From Prostheceraeus crozeri (lineage: Eukaryota; Platyhelminthes; Polycladida; Euryleptidae): a stretch of 64,000 bases of DNA. Location of the stretch: NCBI GenBank assembly GCA_907163375.1, contig CAJQUW010003393.1, positions 1 to 64,000 of the forward strand, given 5' to 3'. This document shows, piece after piece, positions 27,425 through 38,031 of the stretch. The position numbers were made by a program, and so were the translations under genes. Position 1 is the stretch's first letter. Every line of letters starts with the position of its first letter. The notes under the pieces were generated by a model. The model made no database searches, was not told the DNA's origin, and was given only the letters and a program-made list of their open reading frames with translations.

Positions 27425-30256
27425 TTATGCTAAGACGTCTCCTGAATGTGGTAGTGTGAGTTTAATTCTTTTGGGTGGTGGTATGTTTGTGTCAGGATGT
27501 CCATGTGGAAGAGATATGTTGTGTTCTAACCAGCACCTCTTATCCTCCCATGCTGAAAGCGCCCGTTTCCTAAAAGTATGAGTTTTGATCTCATGCGACT
27601 TAGATTTTAAGATTGTCATATTGACGAACGTTATATTCTTATTACTATAGGCTTTCCTGAAATTTTTATGTTTCATGTTAGAGACCAATGATCTTGTTAT
27701 GCCTTTAGCGCGCTTAATACTATCGTCGCTATCCTTCAATTTCATACTGTACATTTTTGGACGGAGGAGAATCATTTCATCTATTTCCTTCCCTGCTGTC
27801 TCATCCTTAAAGCAGCCAAGTTTTGCCTTATTTTTGATGGAGTAGAGTGGGTGATCAGTAGGATAATTTGATGTGTCAAAATATCTTTCTAAAGATTTTC
27901 CTACTTCAATGAAATTTAAATCTTTTTGAGTGGTAATACCTAAGAAGAAACTATCTGTATCACCATCCAACAAACGAACCTCTTTTACGAGAGGACATGG
28001 TTTTAGTATTTTATAAAAGAGTTGGTACATTTCAAGCTTAGAGTAATCTAGTACAGCTTGGCCAATATAGATGGGTTTGCACAACTCAACTTCAGATTTT
28101 ATCATTTTAATACCTACAAGGTCCTCATCGATAATGTCTCTATCGATGAATAGAGGTGATGAGACCAATTTCTTAAATTTTGTAACATCATTGACTAGTT
28201 TATAGTTTACACGCTTTCTAACATCCTCCATCGTCTTACCAAATAGACTATTATTCTTATACTTATAAAAATCTTTTTCAAAATTATTTTGGGCTAGTGC
28301 ACGTTTCTGGCTGTTGCTATCAATATATGCTTTGAGGAAGGCTTTCTGTCTAAATTTAATAATGCGGTGAACTCTTTTTAAAATCATACCCATTTCTAAA
28401 TAAAATTTTAAGATGCTAAAGTGGACTAGATAGTTTTCCTTATCATACTGGGTGAGTAAAAGTTTGCGGCAAGGCTTATAGTCGGGTTGACCGCATGATT
28501 CTAAATCTTTATGAAATTGTTTCATAAAGTCGGAAAACATATCTTTGGTCACTTCACCTGATTCGGGTGCGAGTGGAAAATCTACGGTTTTATGTTTAAT
28601 ATTATTTGGATAGATTAGATCTATCTCAAAATAATATCCCCAATCACCTTCATCTGGAATTGCTAGTATGTTAGAAGGGTTGGAGAGATGCTGAATTTCA
28701 CTATCATCTAACCAGCTCAACTCAGAGTGACGGAGTGGTTTGGATAGTGAACTACCATATAAATTATTTTGGTCATAATACTTAAGATGAGTCTGATCAT
28801 CGCCTACTAATTTTGATTTTAACCTATGTTTATTTACAAATGTGAGACCACCGCGAATTCCTCGCTCAAATAAATTATACATCTCTGGATCTTGTAAGAG
28901 ATGAATGGTCTCACCAGTCATTTTAAAAGCAGACTTAAAGGACATGGCTGGCAGACTGACAAAGTGGACGGGATCTAACTTATCTTCTTCTAATGCCACT
29001 CGTCGAAACTCCTGAAATACATCAGCCAGCAAAAATACATCTAACTTAAGACAGGCAATCATATATTCGCCAAATGTATGGCAGTCAAATTTTATCCATG
29101 CATCTTGTGAATGATCATAATCTTCGGTCTTACACTCTGCGCCGCTCAAATCATTTTTAAATTTATCTATGGGCGGAAGAGAAGTCTCGCCGAGTTTACT
29201 AATCGCATCAAAATATGCATATGGAAAGACTCCTTTCCGTGTGATGACTTCATCGGTTAGATTTGGATATTGTTTCTTAAGATTTTGTGTTAGTGGAAGA
29301 GACTTTAGATTTTGTACGAGAGAGGCCAGTGATGCAGTCATGAATTGGTAGGAATCTAAAAATTTTATATCAAAATAGACCGTCTTATTTTCTTTAGTTT
29401 TATCGACAGGCACTTTTGCTGTCATGGCCATAAACTTCTCTCTCGTTTGTGCTATTACATCAAGCTTCCACTCTTTCATTTGACCTAAACCTCCTTTTAT
29501 TATCATATGGCTGTCGTAGCCCTTGAAATTATGGAAAATGACGGGTAATGTACGCCGTTTCATCCTAAGTGAAAAATTGCATTTTGAACATAGTGCGTTT
29601 CTAAATTTACCAGTGATGTGATCATGGTCGCGCACTTTCTTAATCTTATCATCATCAAATGTTTTACTACATTTGGGGCAAACGTTGCAACTATCAAATT
29701 TTGCTTGATCATCTGCCGTCATATGCAATGATCTGCGATAGAGTTCACCATCATACTTTTGTTGAAATTTTACAGCCTGTTCGAGGAATTGTAGGAATTG
29801 GTAAATACAATCCTCACCTTGCCAGACGTGCATTTTATTTTTTCTATTTTGGAAATGGTGATGCCATACTTCATAGCAGGATATGGCTGCTGGCTTGTGG
29901 ATGATATCATCGATATAGCATTCGATGTCAGCATAGATGACACGAAGAGGACTTAGTTCATCGCCATTCTCTCTATATGAAAAGTCCTTATCTTTGGGCA
30001 TGCGCTCCATTTGTAGTTTACCTCGCTTACACCATTCGTAATGAGTTTCAAATCTATTTTTACTCCTAAAGTTGCGAATGCATCTGTCACAGTAATAAAT
30101 CTCTGATGAGCTAGAATTTCTTAAGTGGTGGTATAAGCGAGAAATTTTGGGAATACCGCAGTAGTGCCATTCCTCACTATCATCCTGTCTTACTAATAAA
30201 AGGTTGACAACGTGGTCATAACAACTCGAACGCGAGTTGTAGCGGACACCCTTCAA
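27425..30256 (-). pseudogene. Protein-primed family B DNA polymerase, main part (element B)
   Basis: This 943-codon frame carries in order a C2H2 finger 'YYCDRCIRNFRSKNRFETHYEWC' pattern (about 55-76), Exo I 'YADIECYID' (about 109), endonuclease VII-like 'KVRDHDHITGKFRNALCSKC' (about 208), Exo II 'FHNFKGYDSH' (about 243), Exo III 'YMIACLKLDVFLLAD' (about 397), motif A 'DQNNLYGSSL' (about 490), motif B 'KYKNNSLFGKT' (about 680) and motif C 'DGDTDSFFLG' (about 775). All catalytic motifs are present. It replicates the element by protein priming. Its upstream parts are at 30266-31273. Confidence 0.9.
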
Positions 30257-30265
30257 TCCCTTTTC

Positions 30266-30910
30266 CTAAACATGGAGAACTATTTTGATGTTGTTCAATT
30301 TTTCAAATTTTTCTATATCTTTAATTTTCATATCTTCACTATTGCAGTCATCAAACTTTAATTCATTCTCCCACTGTTGATACTTACTCTTACGGTATCG
30401 GCTATACTGTACATCATTATAGTGGAGAATGGAGAGGACGGCATACTTAAAACATTGCGATTCGCAATCTACAGAAATAACTGCTGCTTTATTTCTTAAA
30501 TTTTTCGGAAGTTTAAAGGAGCCCCGTCCAGAGTAGTTCTCTAATAAAGTGATTTTAATCATGGCGGTCTCAATACCATCAAAAACGAGACCAATATCAC
30601 GCTCGTTAAATTTATCTATGTTTAATTTTAACCCTTGGATATGAAAATTTATCCAAGAGTCACAGTCTACAACTTCGGTTGCAGGAGAGGAGGGTATGTG
30701 AAACTCCAACCTCTCTACTATTTGACCAGTATGGTGGTCGATTTTTACATATTTTATTTTGAGATAGATGAGCGCCTTCATTCTAAAATTGACTAAATTG
30801 TTGAAGAGCGCACCAATCAAAGATGAATTTTGATGAAACCATTCTTCAAAGTCAGTAATGGTTTCTGAGGATTCCATCTGGTAGTTCCTCACTAAATTAT
30901 TTATCGACAC
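30266..30910 (-). pseudogene. PolB N-terminal region part (element B)
   Basis: This 214-codon frame contains the conserved Polinton PolB N-terminal block: 'FNNLVNFRMKALIYLKIKY', 'FDGIETAMIKITLLENYSGR' and 'VISVDCESQCFKYAVLSIL'. The last resembles the OTU/peptidase-like 'CFKYAVL' motif often seen before the exonuclease in these polymerases. The adjoining polymerase part is at 27425-30256. Confidence 0.75.
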
Positions 30911-30964
30911 TTCAGAGAGTCGGATAGAGGAGGTGCTAGTATAACTATCGTCACTGTGTGTATG

Positions 30965-31273
30965 TCAACGTCTATGTGAAGATAGTTCAAAATGTGACTC
31001 AAAAGACTGAATGCATAAATCGCAAGAAAAGGAGACATCGTTAACAGAATCATCCCCACCTTCGGAGATTGATGCTGACTTAGGTCTACAAACACCTCGC
31101 TTGATGTGTCGGACGAGATCACGCTTCCTCGTGAAGATGTGTCCACAGTCAGCACATTCCCGATCGTTGCATTCCCGCGACAATGTTGACATGGAGTCGC
31201 TGTTGTTATCCAACTCGCTCGAGATGGGACTGGTATCACCTGAAAGAGAAATCATTCTTTCATCTCTGTTCAA
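30965..31273 (-). pseudogene. Zinc-finger part upstream of PolB (element B)
   Basis: This 102-codon frame has two C2H2 fingers: 'CADCGHIFTRKRDLVRHIKRG' (about 36-56, with a Cys as last ligand) and 'CDLCIQSFESHFELSSHRR' (about 84-102). Such fingers begin many Polinton polymerases, as in element A. The polymerase block of element B is broken about twice overall. Confidence 0.6.
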
Positions 31274-31602
31274 GTCTCAGTGTATTGTTACAACCTACCT
31301 TGACTCAACAACTCTAAACTTTCCTCGAGAAGGGAGGGCGTTGGTGATGAAGTTGATGCCTGAAATTGAGGAAGATGCTATTAGCCACACGTTTGAGGGA
31401 GATGAGAGAGGAAATCTTCAACTTACCATTTCAACGAAATCAAGTTTAATGTTGATACTTCAACAAGATAGAGACTTCACTCAAATTTGGAATTCACGAG
31501 ATAGCAGTTCACTTGTACACCTCAAATAATAACAGAATTCGCTAGAGAACACTTCACTTATACGTCTCAAAGACAGAGTGAAATGATACGGATGTCACTT
31601 TA
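31274..31602. other. 5' region of the PolB transcription unit
   Basis: No clear gene. A plus-strand frame ending at 31529 overlaps the PolB zinc-finger part and has no recognisable motif. The minus strand has a pyrimidine tract ending CAG near 31243 that could be a splice acceptor. Confidence 0.35.
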
Positions 31603-31652
31603 CATATATATACTTTCATATTCATCATTCATTGGCTGTTCATTCTGATTGG
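31603..31652 (-). promoter_or_regulatory. CCAAT-CCAAT-TATA promoter on the minus strand (PolB)
   Basis: Read on the minus strand: CCAAT at 31652-31648, CCAAT at 31634-31630 (17 bp apart), then TATATATA 23 bp further on. It points towards the polymerase block. The spacing repeats the plus-strand promoter at 15259-15305 almost exactly. Confidence 0.65.
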
Positions 31653-31709
31653 TTGCTTGTTGATACTTAAGAACTAGAAAACATTTCAAAGTTATTATTC
31701 ACAGTCAAC

Positions 31710-32048
31710 ATGACAAGCCCTCCGACAACGCCGAATACAAAATTCTCTTCTCCATGCTCAACACCAAAGGCGCTCGTTGCACCAAACGCTCCAACGAAGG
31801 GGAAGGTAGAGAAGGTGTACCGACTGGACAATATCAGAAAGTTGTCATTAGCAGCGGATGACGAAGAGGAGAGTGTATGTGAGAAGGAGTGTCCCGACTT
31901 AACAGGCGTGAGGTGGAAGTATCTCCAGTACGATACTGACGATGTGATGGAGATCACCAGCACCAAATTCCTCCACCAATTATGGGAGTGGTACACCCTA
32001 ACTCCCAGCCACGAACTATGGCGGAGTGGGAGTATATTGACAAAGTGA
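31710..32048 (+). CDS. Unrecognised small acidic protein
   Basis: The protein has 112 aa: a Pro/Thr/Ser-rich N-terminus (about 1-35), then 'VEKVYRLDNIRKLSLAADDEEES' and 'WKYLQYDTDDVMEI'. It diverges from the PolB promoter and is on the opposite strand. Its end overlaps the 46-codon frame below. Function unknown. Confidence 0.4.
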   Translation: MTSPPTTPNTKFSSPCSTPKALVAPNAPTKGKVEKVYRLDNIRKLSLAADDEEESVCEKECPDLTGVRWKYLQYDTDDVMEITSTKFLHQLWEWYTLTPSHELWRSGSILTK

Positions 32049-32158
32049 GGCTCGCAGTGGAAGAACGATTGAAACAAGTGAACTGTTTTTGTGATCTATG
32101 TGAAGCCAGACTCTGGGACGATATTGACGATGAAGACCTTTTGAAATACATGCCATAA
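32018..32158 (+). CDS. Small CxxC protein
   Basis: This is a 46-aa frame 'MAEWEYIDKVRLAVEERLKQ' followed by C-x-C-x2-C and an acidic end 'DDIDDEDLLKYMP'. AATAAA overlaps the stop, consistent with a real 3' end. It may be an independent gene or part of the preceding locus. Confidence 0.4.
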   Translation: MAEWEYIDKVRLAVEERLKQVNCFCDLCEARLWDDIDDEDLLKYMP

Positions 32159-32753
32159 TAAATTTTTATTTCATATTATCTTTGCTTTCATACTGACTTA
32201 CTTGAATGGGGCTTCAGTGGATGATTTAACCATGTATACTTTTTCATTTGGAAATAGTAGCACACTTAGTTTAACTTGCAATTCTTATAACATTTCATAT
32301 GGATGATAATGGTAGATGAAATAGTGTTAGATAGAATTAAGATAGCTTACACTTCTGATACAGGGATAGCAATCGACTGCGATCCATGTGTAAAGAGCTT
32401 GTTAGACTACGGAAGAGAGAAGTGTGTTATGTTGCGTGTGGCGCGTGAGTGTCCTCCCATTTCATTCCATTCATCAATTCATCTCATTGATAGAGACAGG
32501 TAGAACTCATGGTTCTCATAACGTATGCAATGGATAGTTTATAAGGCAACCTTCGACAGTTGGCTAAATGTCGCCCTGACGCGAATGCATACTACGTTGA
32601 GACAGAGGCAATCACTTGCAAACATGACGCAGAGAGGTTTAACAAGATTGACCATTGCCGAATGTCCCTTGCAGTATACATAGCTACGGGTTTCACCGCC
32701 GCCCTTTACAGGAACGCCCGTCGAAAGGAAGTATTACACCGAACTTCATTTGC
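32159..32753. other. Spacer, no convincing gene
   Basis: Contains the 20-bp string CAGGGATAGCAATCGACTGC at 32361-32380, which recurs at 33261-33280. Short frames have no motifs. Confidence 0.4.
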
Positions 32754-32891
32754 AACGTTCAAGTTGACTGATAGCAGATTCAACTTAATGATAGTATTCG
32801 CCAGTCCGAAGACTGCCCAGGGCAAACCGCGTGGAGGTTCTATCATGTCTTGCCCCATGGTGGCCCTTAAGAGAGCCGATGGTTCATTCTC
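32754..32891 (+). repeat. 138-bp direct repeat, copy 1
   Basis: Starts AACGTTCAAGTTGACTGATA and is about 95% identical to 33283-33420. See copy 2. Confidence 0.85.
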
Positions 32892-32911
32892 GGGGTGTGA
32901 ATTTAAGTTGA

Positions 32912-33169
32912 CTATTGGCTGGAATAGTCAATGGGTATGACGGTTAGGTTGTCATAGACCCTATACCGCCTAGCTCGTGCTGGTGCATCTGGAACCTTTC
33001 GGATGCGAGTGGTATTTGGAGTCCACACCCCATCCGTCCAAACGATCTTCTCGATCTTCCCCTTCTTCTCATCCTCTTCATCCCACTCGTCGAGGATGAC
33101 GAACTCGGGAATGGCGTTGTCTTCATCGATGAAGACGGGAATGCTGTTGGCAGGAGACGTTGCTTCCAT
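32912..33169 (-). CDS. Small acidic protein with its own TATA box
   Basis: The protein has 85 aa: 'FIDEDNAIPEFVILDEWDEE' then a basic, Arg-rich second half. A TATATAAG box on the minus strand at 33219-33211 lies about 45 bp before the ATG. The family is not recognised. It lies between the two 138-bp repeats. Confidence 0.5.
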   Translation of the reverse strand: MEATSPANSIPVFIDEDNAIPEFVILDEWDEEDEKKGKIEKIVWTDGVWTPNTTRIRKVPDAPARARRYRVYDNLTVIPIDYSSQ

Positions 33170-33210
33170 CGTGACTTGAAATTGAATGAGAAGCGCGACA
33201 ATCTTCTGGC

Positions 33211-33219
33211 TTATATAGG
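33211..33219 (-). promoter_or_regulatory. TATA box of the 85-aa gene
   Basis: CTATATAAG read on the minus strand, correctly spaced upstream of the ATG at 33169. Confidence 0.55.
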
Positions 33220-33282
33220 GTTTTCAACAATGAATTGCTCAACAGCGAATCAGAATGCTTCAGGGATAGCAATCGACTGCAT

Positions 33283-33420
33283 AACGTTCAAGTTGACTGA
33301 TAGCAGATTCAACTTAATGATAGCATTCGCCAGTCCGAAGACTGCCCAGGGCAAACCGCGAGGAGGTTCTATCAAATCTTGCCCCATGGTGGCCCTTATG
33401 AGAGCCGTTGGTTCGTTCTC
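33283..33420 (+). repeat. 138-bp direct repeat, copy 2
   Basis: Near-identical to 32754-32891. Here it follows the 20-bp string at 33261 by 2 bp; the same string is 374 bp away from copy 1. Confidence 0.85.
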
Positions 33421-33500
33421 GCCGCATCTGAAAAATAGAAAGAAAATAGATGAAATTATATTCAAGTGATAGAGATGATATTAATTTACCATAAATCAAT

Positions 33501-34700
33501 TCAACCGGTTCGTTGAACCTTCGATGGTGGTGGCTGAGGCAGGTACTTGGCCGGCAATTTTCGCTTACGATGGCGCAATTCCTGAATGTCACCATTGTGC
33601 TTAATGCTTATGTGGAGACAGCGAATATCTGGCATTGCTCCTTCGTAGCACTCGCTCGTTTTATCCAAATCCTCCGACTCCATTATTACATCGTCGATAA
33701 TTTTGCTACCGACTACGGGGAGGTGGAGCGTTGTTCTTCTCTCCTTGACAGCGTTATTCTTCGCCTCAAGAAGAGCCATCTTCTCCTGCTCATGTTGGAG
33801 TTTGAGCGTCGCCTCCTTCGCCTTCATATTCTTAATGCATGTGTCCTGATCCTCTACGCGACTCTCACTCGCTAGAGCTCTCTTTTGGAAACCTTCCAAC
33901 TTTAATACTTGAGCCTTAAGACTCCTAATTTCCGCCACCTGCTTTTTGAGTTCAAAATTCTCATCCCTTAATGCGGAGCATTCGTTTTTATAACGGCTCA
34001 TTTCATCCTTGAGCTTCTTAATGGCATACTCTTGGCTAACCCTCGCCACACCATCATCCTTAGCCCACTGCTTGGCTTGGGCTTTGATACCTCTCCCTTT
34101 TTTAGGTGAGGAGTGCATTTTTGGCGCTGGCACTGGCCGACTCTTCACAATCGTCTTATCGGGTTTAGGAGCTATGATCGCCTCCTCGGGTTTGCTAGTG
34201 ACGACCACCTCTTCCGTTTCCGATTCAGATTCGGAGATTTCCGACTCAGAGCTAGAAGAGCTGAGGTGAGATGTCGTTGGCTGCACATTCTTGCAGTCTT
34301 GTATGGCTTGAACTGCCATCTGCAGCTCTGTCTCCGCATCTAGATCAACTTGAGGTCTTTCAACAGGTGGGATGATGACCTTCCCAACCTCTGAGGCATG
34401 CGTCTCTGTCTCCTCATCTTGATTAGGTTTTTCAAAAAGTGGGGTGATGGCTAACCCAACCTCTGAGGTGGTATAATTTTTCACCTTCTTAATGAGACAT
34501 GTTGAATGCGTCTTATAGAAAAACTCGTTCAGGTTTCCCCTGACGAATTTCATACATGATGTGCATCCGCTCACCACAGCGACCTCCTTATGCTCTTCGG
34601 GAGAGTCGGGGAATTTATTTAAATGGCGCTTGAACTCGCCACCTCGCTTGACTTCGCCACATAGGCACTTTTTAAAATGAAACTTTGTATTTCCTCCCAT
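33501..34700 (-). CDS. Zinc-motif and coiled-coil protein of element B
   Basis: The protein has 399 aa from the ATG at 34700. A TTTACAG acceptor lies 17 bp before that ATG, suggesting a leader intron as at 15400. Residues 6-75 have Cys/His pairs (KCLCG, HLNK, SGCTSC, HSTCL). A Glu/Ser-rich linker follows, then a basic patch (about 195-220) and a long coiled coil (about 225-325). A charged C-terminus with 'RKRKLPAKYLPQPPPSKVQR' ends it. Family not recognised. It is intact, so it may matter to the element. A captured host gene is possible. Confidence 0.5.
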   Translation of the reverse strand: MGGNTKFHFKKCLCGEVKRGGEFKRHLNKFPDSPEEHKEVAVVSGCTSCMKFVRGNLNEFFYKTHSTCLIKKVKNYTTSEVGLAITPLFEKPNQDEETETHASEVGKVIIPPVERPQVDLDAETELQMAVQAIQDCKNVQPTTSHLSSSSSESEISESESETEEVVVTSKPEEAIIAPKPDKTIVKSRPVPAPKMHSSPKKGRGIKAQAKQWAKDDGVARVSQEYAIKKLKDEMSRYKNECSALRDENFELKKQVAEIRSLKAQVLKLEGFQKRALASESRVEDQDTCIKNMKAKEATLKLQHEQEKMALLEAKNNAVKERRTTLHLPVVGSKIIDDVIMESEDLDKTSECYEGAMPDIRCLHISIKHNGDIQELRHRKRKLPAKYLPQPPPSKVQRTG

Positions 34701-34757
34701 TTTGTAACTTATGTATCTGTAAAGGAAGGATGAAATAGAATTACTAACAGGCGACAT

Positions 34758-35389
34758 TGGCAGTCATTTTTATAATCATACAGCTAAATTGTGAGATTGG
34801 TGGAAAGTGTCGAACCTTTGAATCCGTTACAGGCATTACTCAGAGGGGATCTTATCCCAACTCCAAGGCCTCGGCCCACAAATCCAACCTCCCGCGGACA
34901 GAGCGTGCGTCATATCACTGTGTTGGTATCCGGACCCCGATTTTGACATAAAAATCAGTGGATTGTTTACAAAGGTTGCAAATTCCAAGCCGAAGCTCGC
35001 CTCCCACAACTTTATAAATGTCTTAGTTGAATTCAGCAGGGTCGAAAACCCCAGAAAACCTCCAAAACTAGTGAATTTAAATTTTTCAATTTTTTAGCAC
35101 TACTTATGAAATTTTATAAGTAGTCTATCACTTAGGGCAGGTCAATAGCGACCGAACCTTTTTTTAATCAAGTCAAACGGACTTGTAGAAGCAAAGTGAC
35201 AAGCCTTTAAAGTTTTGGAGTCTTTTATGGCCTGGAGACGAAGGCCATCTCCTGGCTAACCTCGACTTACCGTTGACAATCTCTCGTATTAATGTCAAGT
35301 CTCTGTCGGTTCCCAGCTTATATAGTGTGTGGCGATGAGCTGATGACGTAATACCCATCATCCAAACACTAAAAACCCGTCTATCTCCG
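34758..35389. other. Non-coding stretch inside the right end of element B
   Basis: No motif-bearing frame. It precedes the right terminal repeat and would hold the 5' region of the minus-strand coiled-coil gene. Confidence 0.45.
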
Positions 35390-35985
35390 GTTCTAGTGCT
35401 CCGATTGAGCTGGAAATACACCATTTCCATGTAGAATTTGACACTGAATCCGAATCTGGCCTCCGTTTTCCCATCCGATGCTTCGTTTTGGCTCCACAGT
35501 AGGCAGCCATCGCAAAAATTCTAACTCGTTTTTTCGAAAAATGTTGAAAACTTTTTCTCTCCGATTGACTTGAAACTCACCATGCAGATAGAGAATTTCA
35601 CGCTGATTCCAAATCTGAAATCCGTTTTCCAATCCGATGCTTCGTTTTGAAGCTACAGCCCAAAACGTCCCAAATTCTAACTCTGTCGTTTTTCGCCAAT
35701 GTCCCAAAATCTTAAATGGCGTCTCACATCTAAACGAAGACAGATATGAACAAGCCGATTCTTTCAGTGAATTTTTCTCACTCTTACCTTTCAAACGAGC
35801 TATTGCACGACAAAATCCGTCCACTAGAAGCAAAATTGGAAGTTTGGCGCAGGGGGGGGGACGTCAGCGAAAATTTTTTCTCTCCGATTGCGTTCAAATT
35901 CACCATACCGATGCAGAATTTCACGCTGAATCCGAATCTGGCCTCCGTTTTCCCATCCGATGCTTCTTTAACAGCTACCAGCTGA
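35390..35985 (-). repeat. Right terminal repeat of element B (inverted)
   Basis: Reverse-complement copies of the left array: one long unit (with its G-run, complementary to the C-run), one short unit and a diverged third. They end inside a unit at 35985. The match to the left inner end includes TTGGAAAACGGATTTCAGAT. Confidence 0.85.
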
Positions 35986-36009
35986 ACCGAAATCTGTGCG
36001 CAAGACGGG

Positions 36010-36667
36010 ATTAACTACTAAACAGCCTTCTCCTGCTGTTTATCGTCGACAGTGTTTCCGTTGTGGATCGTTCAACCATGTTGCTAATGATCCGAAGTGT
36101 GCTGCGAAATCAGCTAAGTGTCATTTGTGTTCAAAAATAGGCCATTTTAGGGCCATTTTACTGCACCATTAACTAATTTTAGTTACTGTACCATTAACTG
36201 AAACTAATAACTCCCTCACAAGTTGGGGAAAAGCCCCTGTTGAAGTTCTCGGAAAAGCCATGTGTACTGTAACTGCGAACGGCATTACTGTTGCTGCAGT
36301 CTTTTATTTTGCTGACGTTGACGACTATCCATTGTTTTCATTACCTCTTATGCGAAAACTTAATCTTGTTTCTGCTCTACTTACTGATGAAACCAGTCAA
36401 AATGATCTAGGCCCTATTAAGTCTTGTCATAATATTCAAGTCGAATCATTGCTCTTTGATCCTACTTCTAATGTTCAGTCAAATGCTCGTGATTCTCTTC
36501 ATGATATTAGGCCTACCGATGCCCGAGTGTTACCTATTGTTAGTGACTTCGCTGCGAAAGGATTGTTTGATGGTATAGGACTTGCTAAGACTAAGCCATG
36601 TATAATTGAAGTTGACGAGTCAGTGAAACCGGTTTCTACGCTCCACGTCGTTTACCTCCAGCCTTAG
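36010..36667 (+). pseudogene. Gypsy nucleocapsid zinc knuckle and protease-like stretch
   Basis: Starts with a CCHC-type knuckle pair ('CFRCGSFNHVANDPKC', then 'CHLCSKIGHF'). A frame at 36260-36667 follows with 'YPLFSLPLMRKLNL' and 'KPVSTLHVV', typical of the stretch between protease and reverse transcriptase. It resumes the Gypsy fossil after the Polinton. Confidence 0.7.
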
Positions 36668-36696
36668 TCACTGATGTTGAGAAAAAGCTACAGGAA

Positions 36697-37507
36697 ATGG
36701 AAACACAGGGTATCATTCGAAAAGTTACAGAACCAACTCCATGGTGTAGTGCACTAGTGATAGCACGTAAGAAAAAAAATGACTTGAGGATATGTACAGA
36801 TATGCGTCCACTGAACAAAGCCGTCAAAAGACAAGTTTTTCAAATACCTACGTTCGAAGAATTAACAGCAAAGATTAATAACGCCAAATTTTTCTCGCTT
36901 TTGGATTGCGCCAGTGCTTTTCATCAAATTCAAGTAGATCGTAATAGTCAGCCTCTTTTGACTTTTGCCGGACCATCAGGTCGATACGTGTGGCAACGAT
37001 TACCCTACGGATTACATAGTGCCCCGGAAATATTTCAAGCTACTTTAGTTGAGATTCTGCAAGACATTCCTAATTGCGTCGTATTTTTTGATGACATTCT
37101 TCTAGGTGCAGCAACTGAGAATGAACATAGTTCACTCCTACGGATGGTTATGCAACGGCTGAATGATTTTGGTATTACATTGAATAAACAAAAATGCGTT
37201 TTCTCATCTACAATGATTGATTTTCTTGGATACCAACTCTGTAGCAATATGGCATTAAACCCTCTCCGGAGAAACTCAAAGCTCTGCAGTCTATGCCCCG
37301 TCCGACTACTAGAGAAAGGCTTAGAAGCTTTCTAGGATTTGCCGGTTTCGTTGGACAAAAATTTTGCCCACATTACTCAACGCTCGCTGCTCTTTTGTTT
37401 GCTATGTGTTCCTCTGAACAACTGAATTGGACTGAAGACAATATCTTTGCATTTCTACGTTTGAAACAAGCTCTACTTGACATTTCTATTCTGAATTGGT
37501 TCGATAC
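36697..37507 (+). pseudogene. Gypsy reverse transcriptase part
   Basis: Carries the reverse-transcriptase motifs 'GIIRKVTEPTPWCSALVIA', 'LRICTDMRPLNKAV', 'FSLLDCASAFHQIQ', 'LPYGLHSAPEIFQ' and the active-site 'VVFFDDIL', then the connection region. It is cut by the Harbinger transposon at 37510. Confidence 0.85.
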
Positions 37508-37715
37508 TAAAGGTGCGCTTACACATGAGAGAAGGCTGTCGCGACTTATCGCCGCGAGAAGTCGCATGGGGTATTACACAGATGCAATTTCCTTCTATTC
37601 AACAGTATCATCGATTGTGAAATGAACTTAACTTTTATCACATGATTTAGTGACGTAGAAATGGAACGCGAGCTTCTATACAAGAGCTCGCAAGCCATAT
37701 TACATTGCTATAGCT

Positions 37716-38031
37716 ATGTCGGATGGTGAAATGGCAGCGGCTGCAGTTATCATTGCTGCAGTTAAAAAGAAGAAGATGAAGCGAAGAAGAACATGTTGGG
37801 TTCGGAAGTGGATTGCGAGGAGGGATGCATTCGGTGCATATACCACGTTAATGGCAGAGCTTGCACTTGAGGATAGAGGACAATACCGCAATTTTCTAAG
37901 GATGACTCCAGAAAACTTAGAAGAGATTCTGTGCAAAATTGGATCAACCATTTCCAGACAAGACACTCAGATGCGGGCCGCGATTCCAGCGAAAGAAAAA
38001 TTATCGGTTACCCTTCGGTTTCTGGCTTCAG
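37716..38031 (+). CDS. Harbinger transposase, exon 1
   Basis: 105 codons from the ATG: an Ala/Lys-rich start, 'RKWIARRDAFGAYTTLMAEL', 'FLRMTPENLEEILCKIGSTI' and 'PAKEKLSVTLRFLASG'. This is the typical helix-rich N-terminus of animal Harbinger transposases. A donor GTAATC follows at 38032, in phase 1 with exon 2. Confidence 0.8.

Larger units (their letters stand above)
13206..35985 (+). mobile_element. Element B: Polinton (Maverick)/adintovirus-like fossil, 22.8 kb
   Basis: It is bounded by inverted repeats made of the same 160/323-bp units (left 13206-15245, right about 35390-35985). It sits between two parts of a Gypsy fossil. It carries the full Polinton hallmark set: PolB, retrovirus-type integrase, A32-like ATPase, adenain protease and a hexon-type capsid. 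Accessory genes include PC4-like and TBP-like proteins, an exonuclease-like protein and small zinc proteins. It is broken, with roughly six to eight breaks spread over several genes, while many frames remain long. This suggests moderate age. A 6-bp target duplication was not recognised. Confidence 0.85.

Noticed and set aside
31011-31529. 172-codon plus-strand frame
   Set aside because: Half of it is the antisense of the PolB zinc-finger part; the rest has no motif.
13190-36030. AGTAGT near 13201 and ACTACT near 36017 as Polinton ends
   Set aside because: The right string lies inside readable Gypsy sequence just before its zinc knuckle, so it cannot be the Polinton border; no 6-bp target duplication could be fixed.
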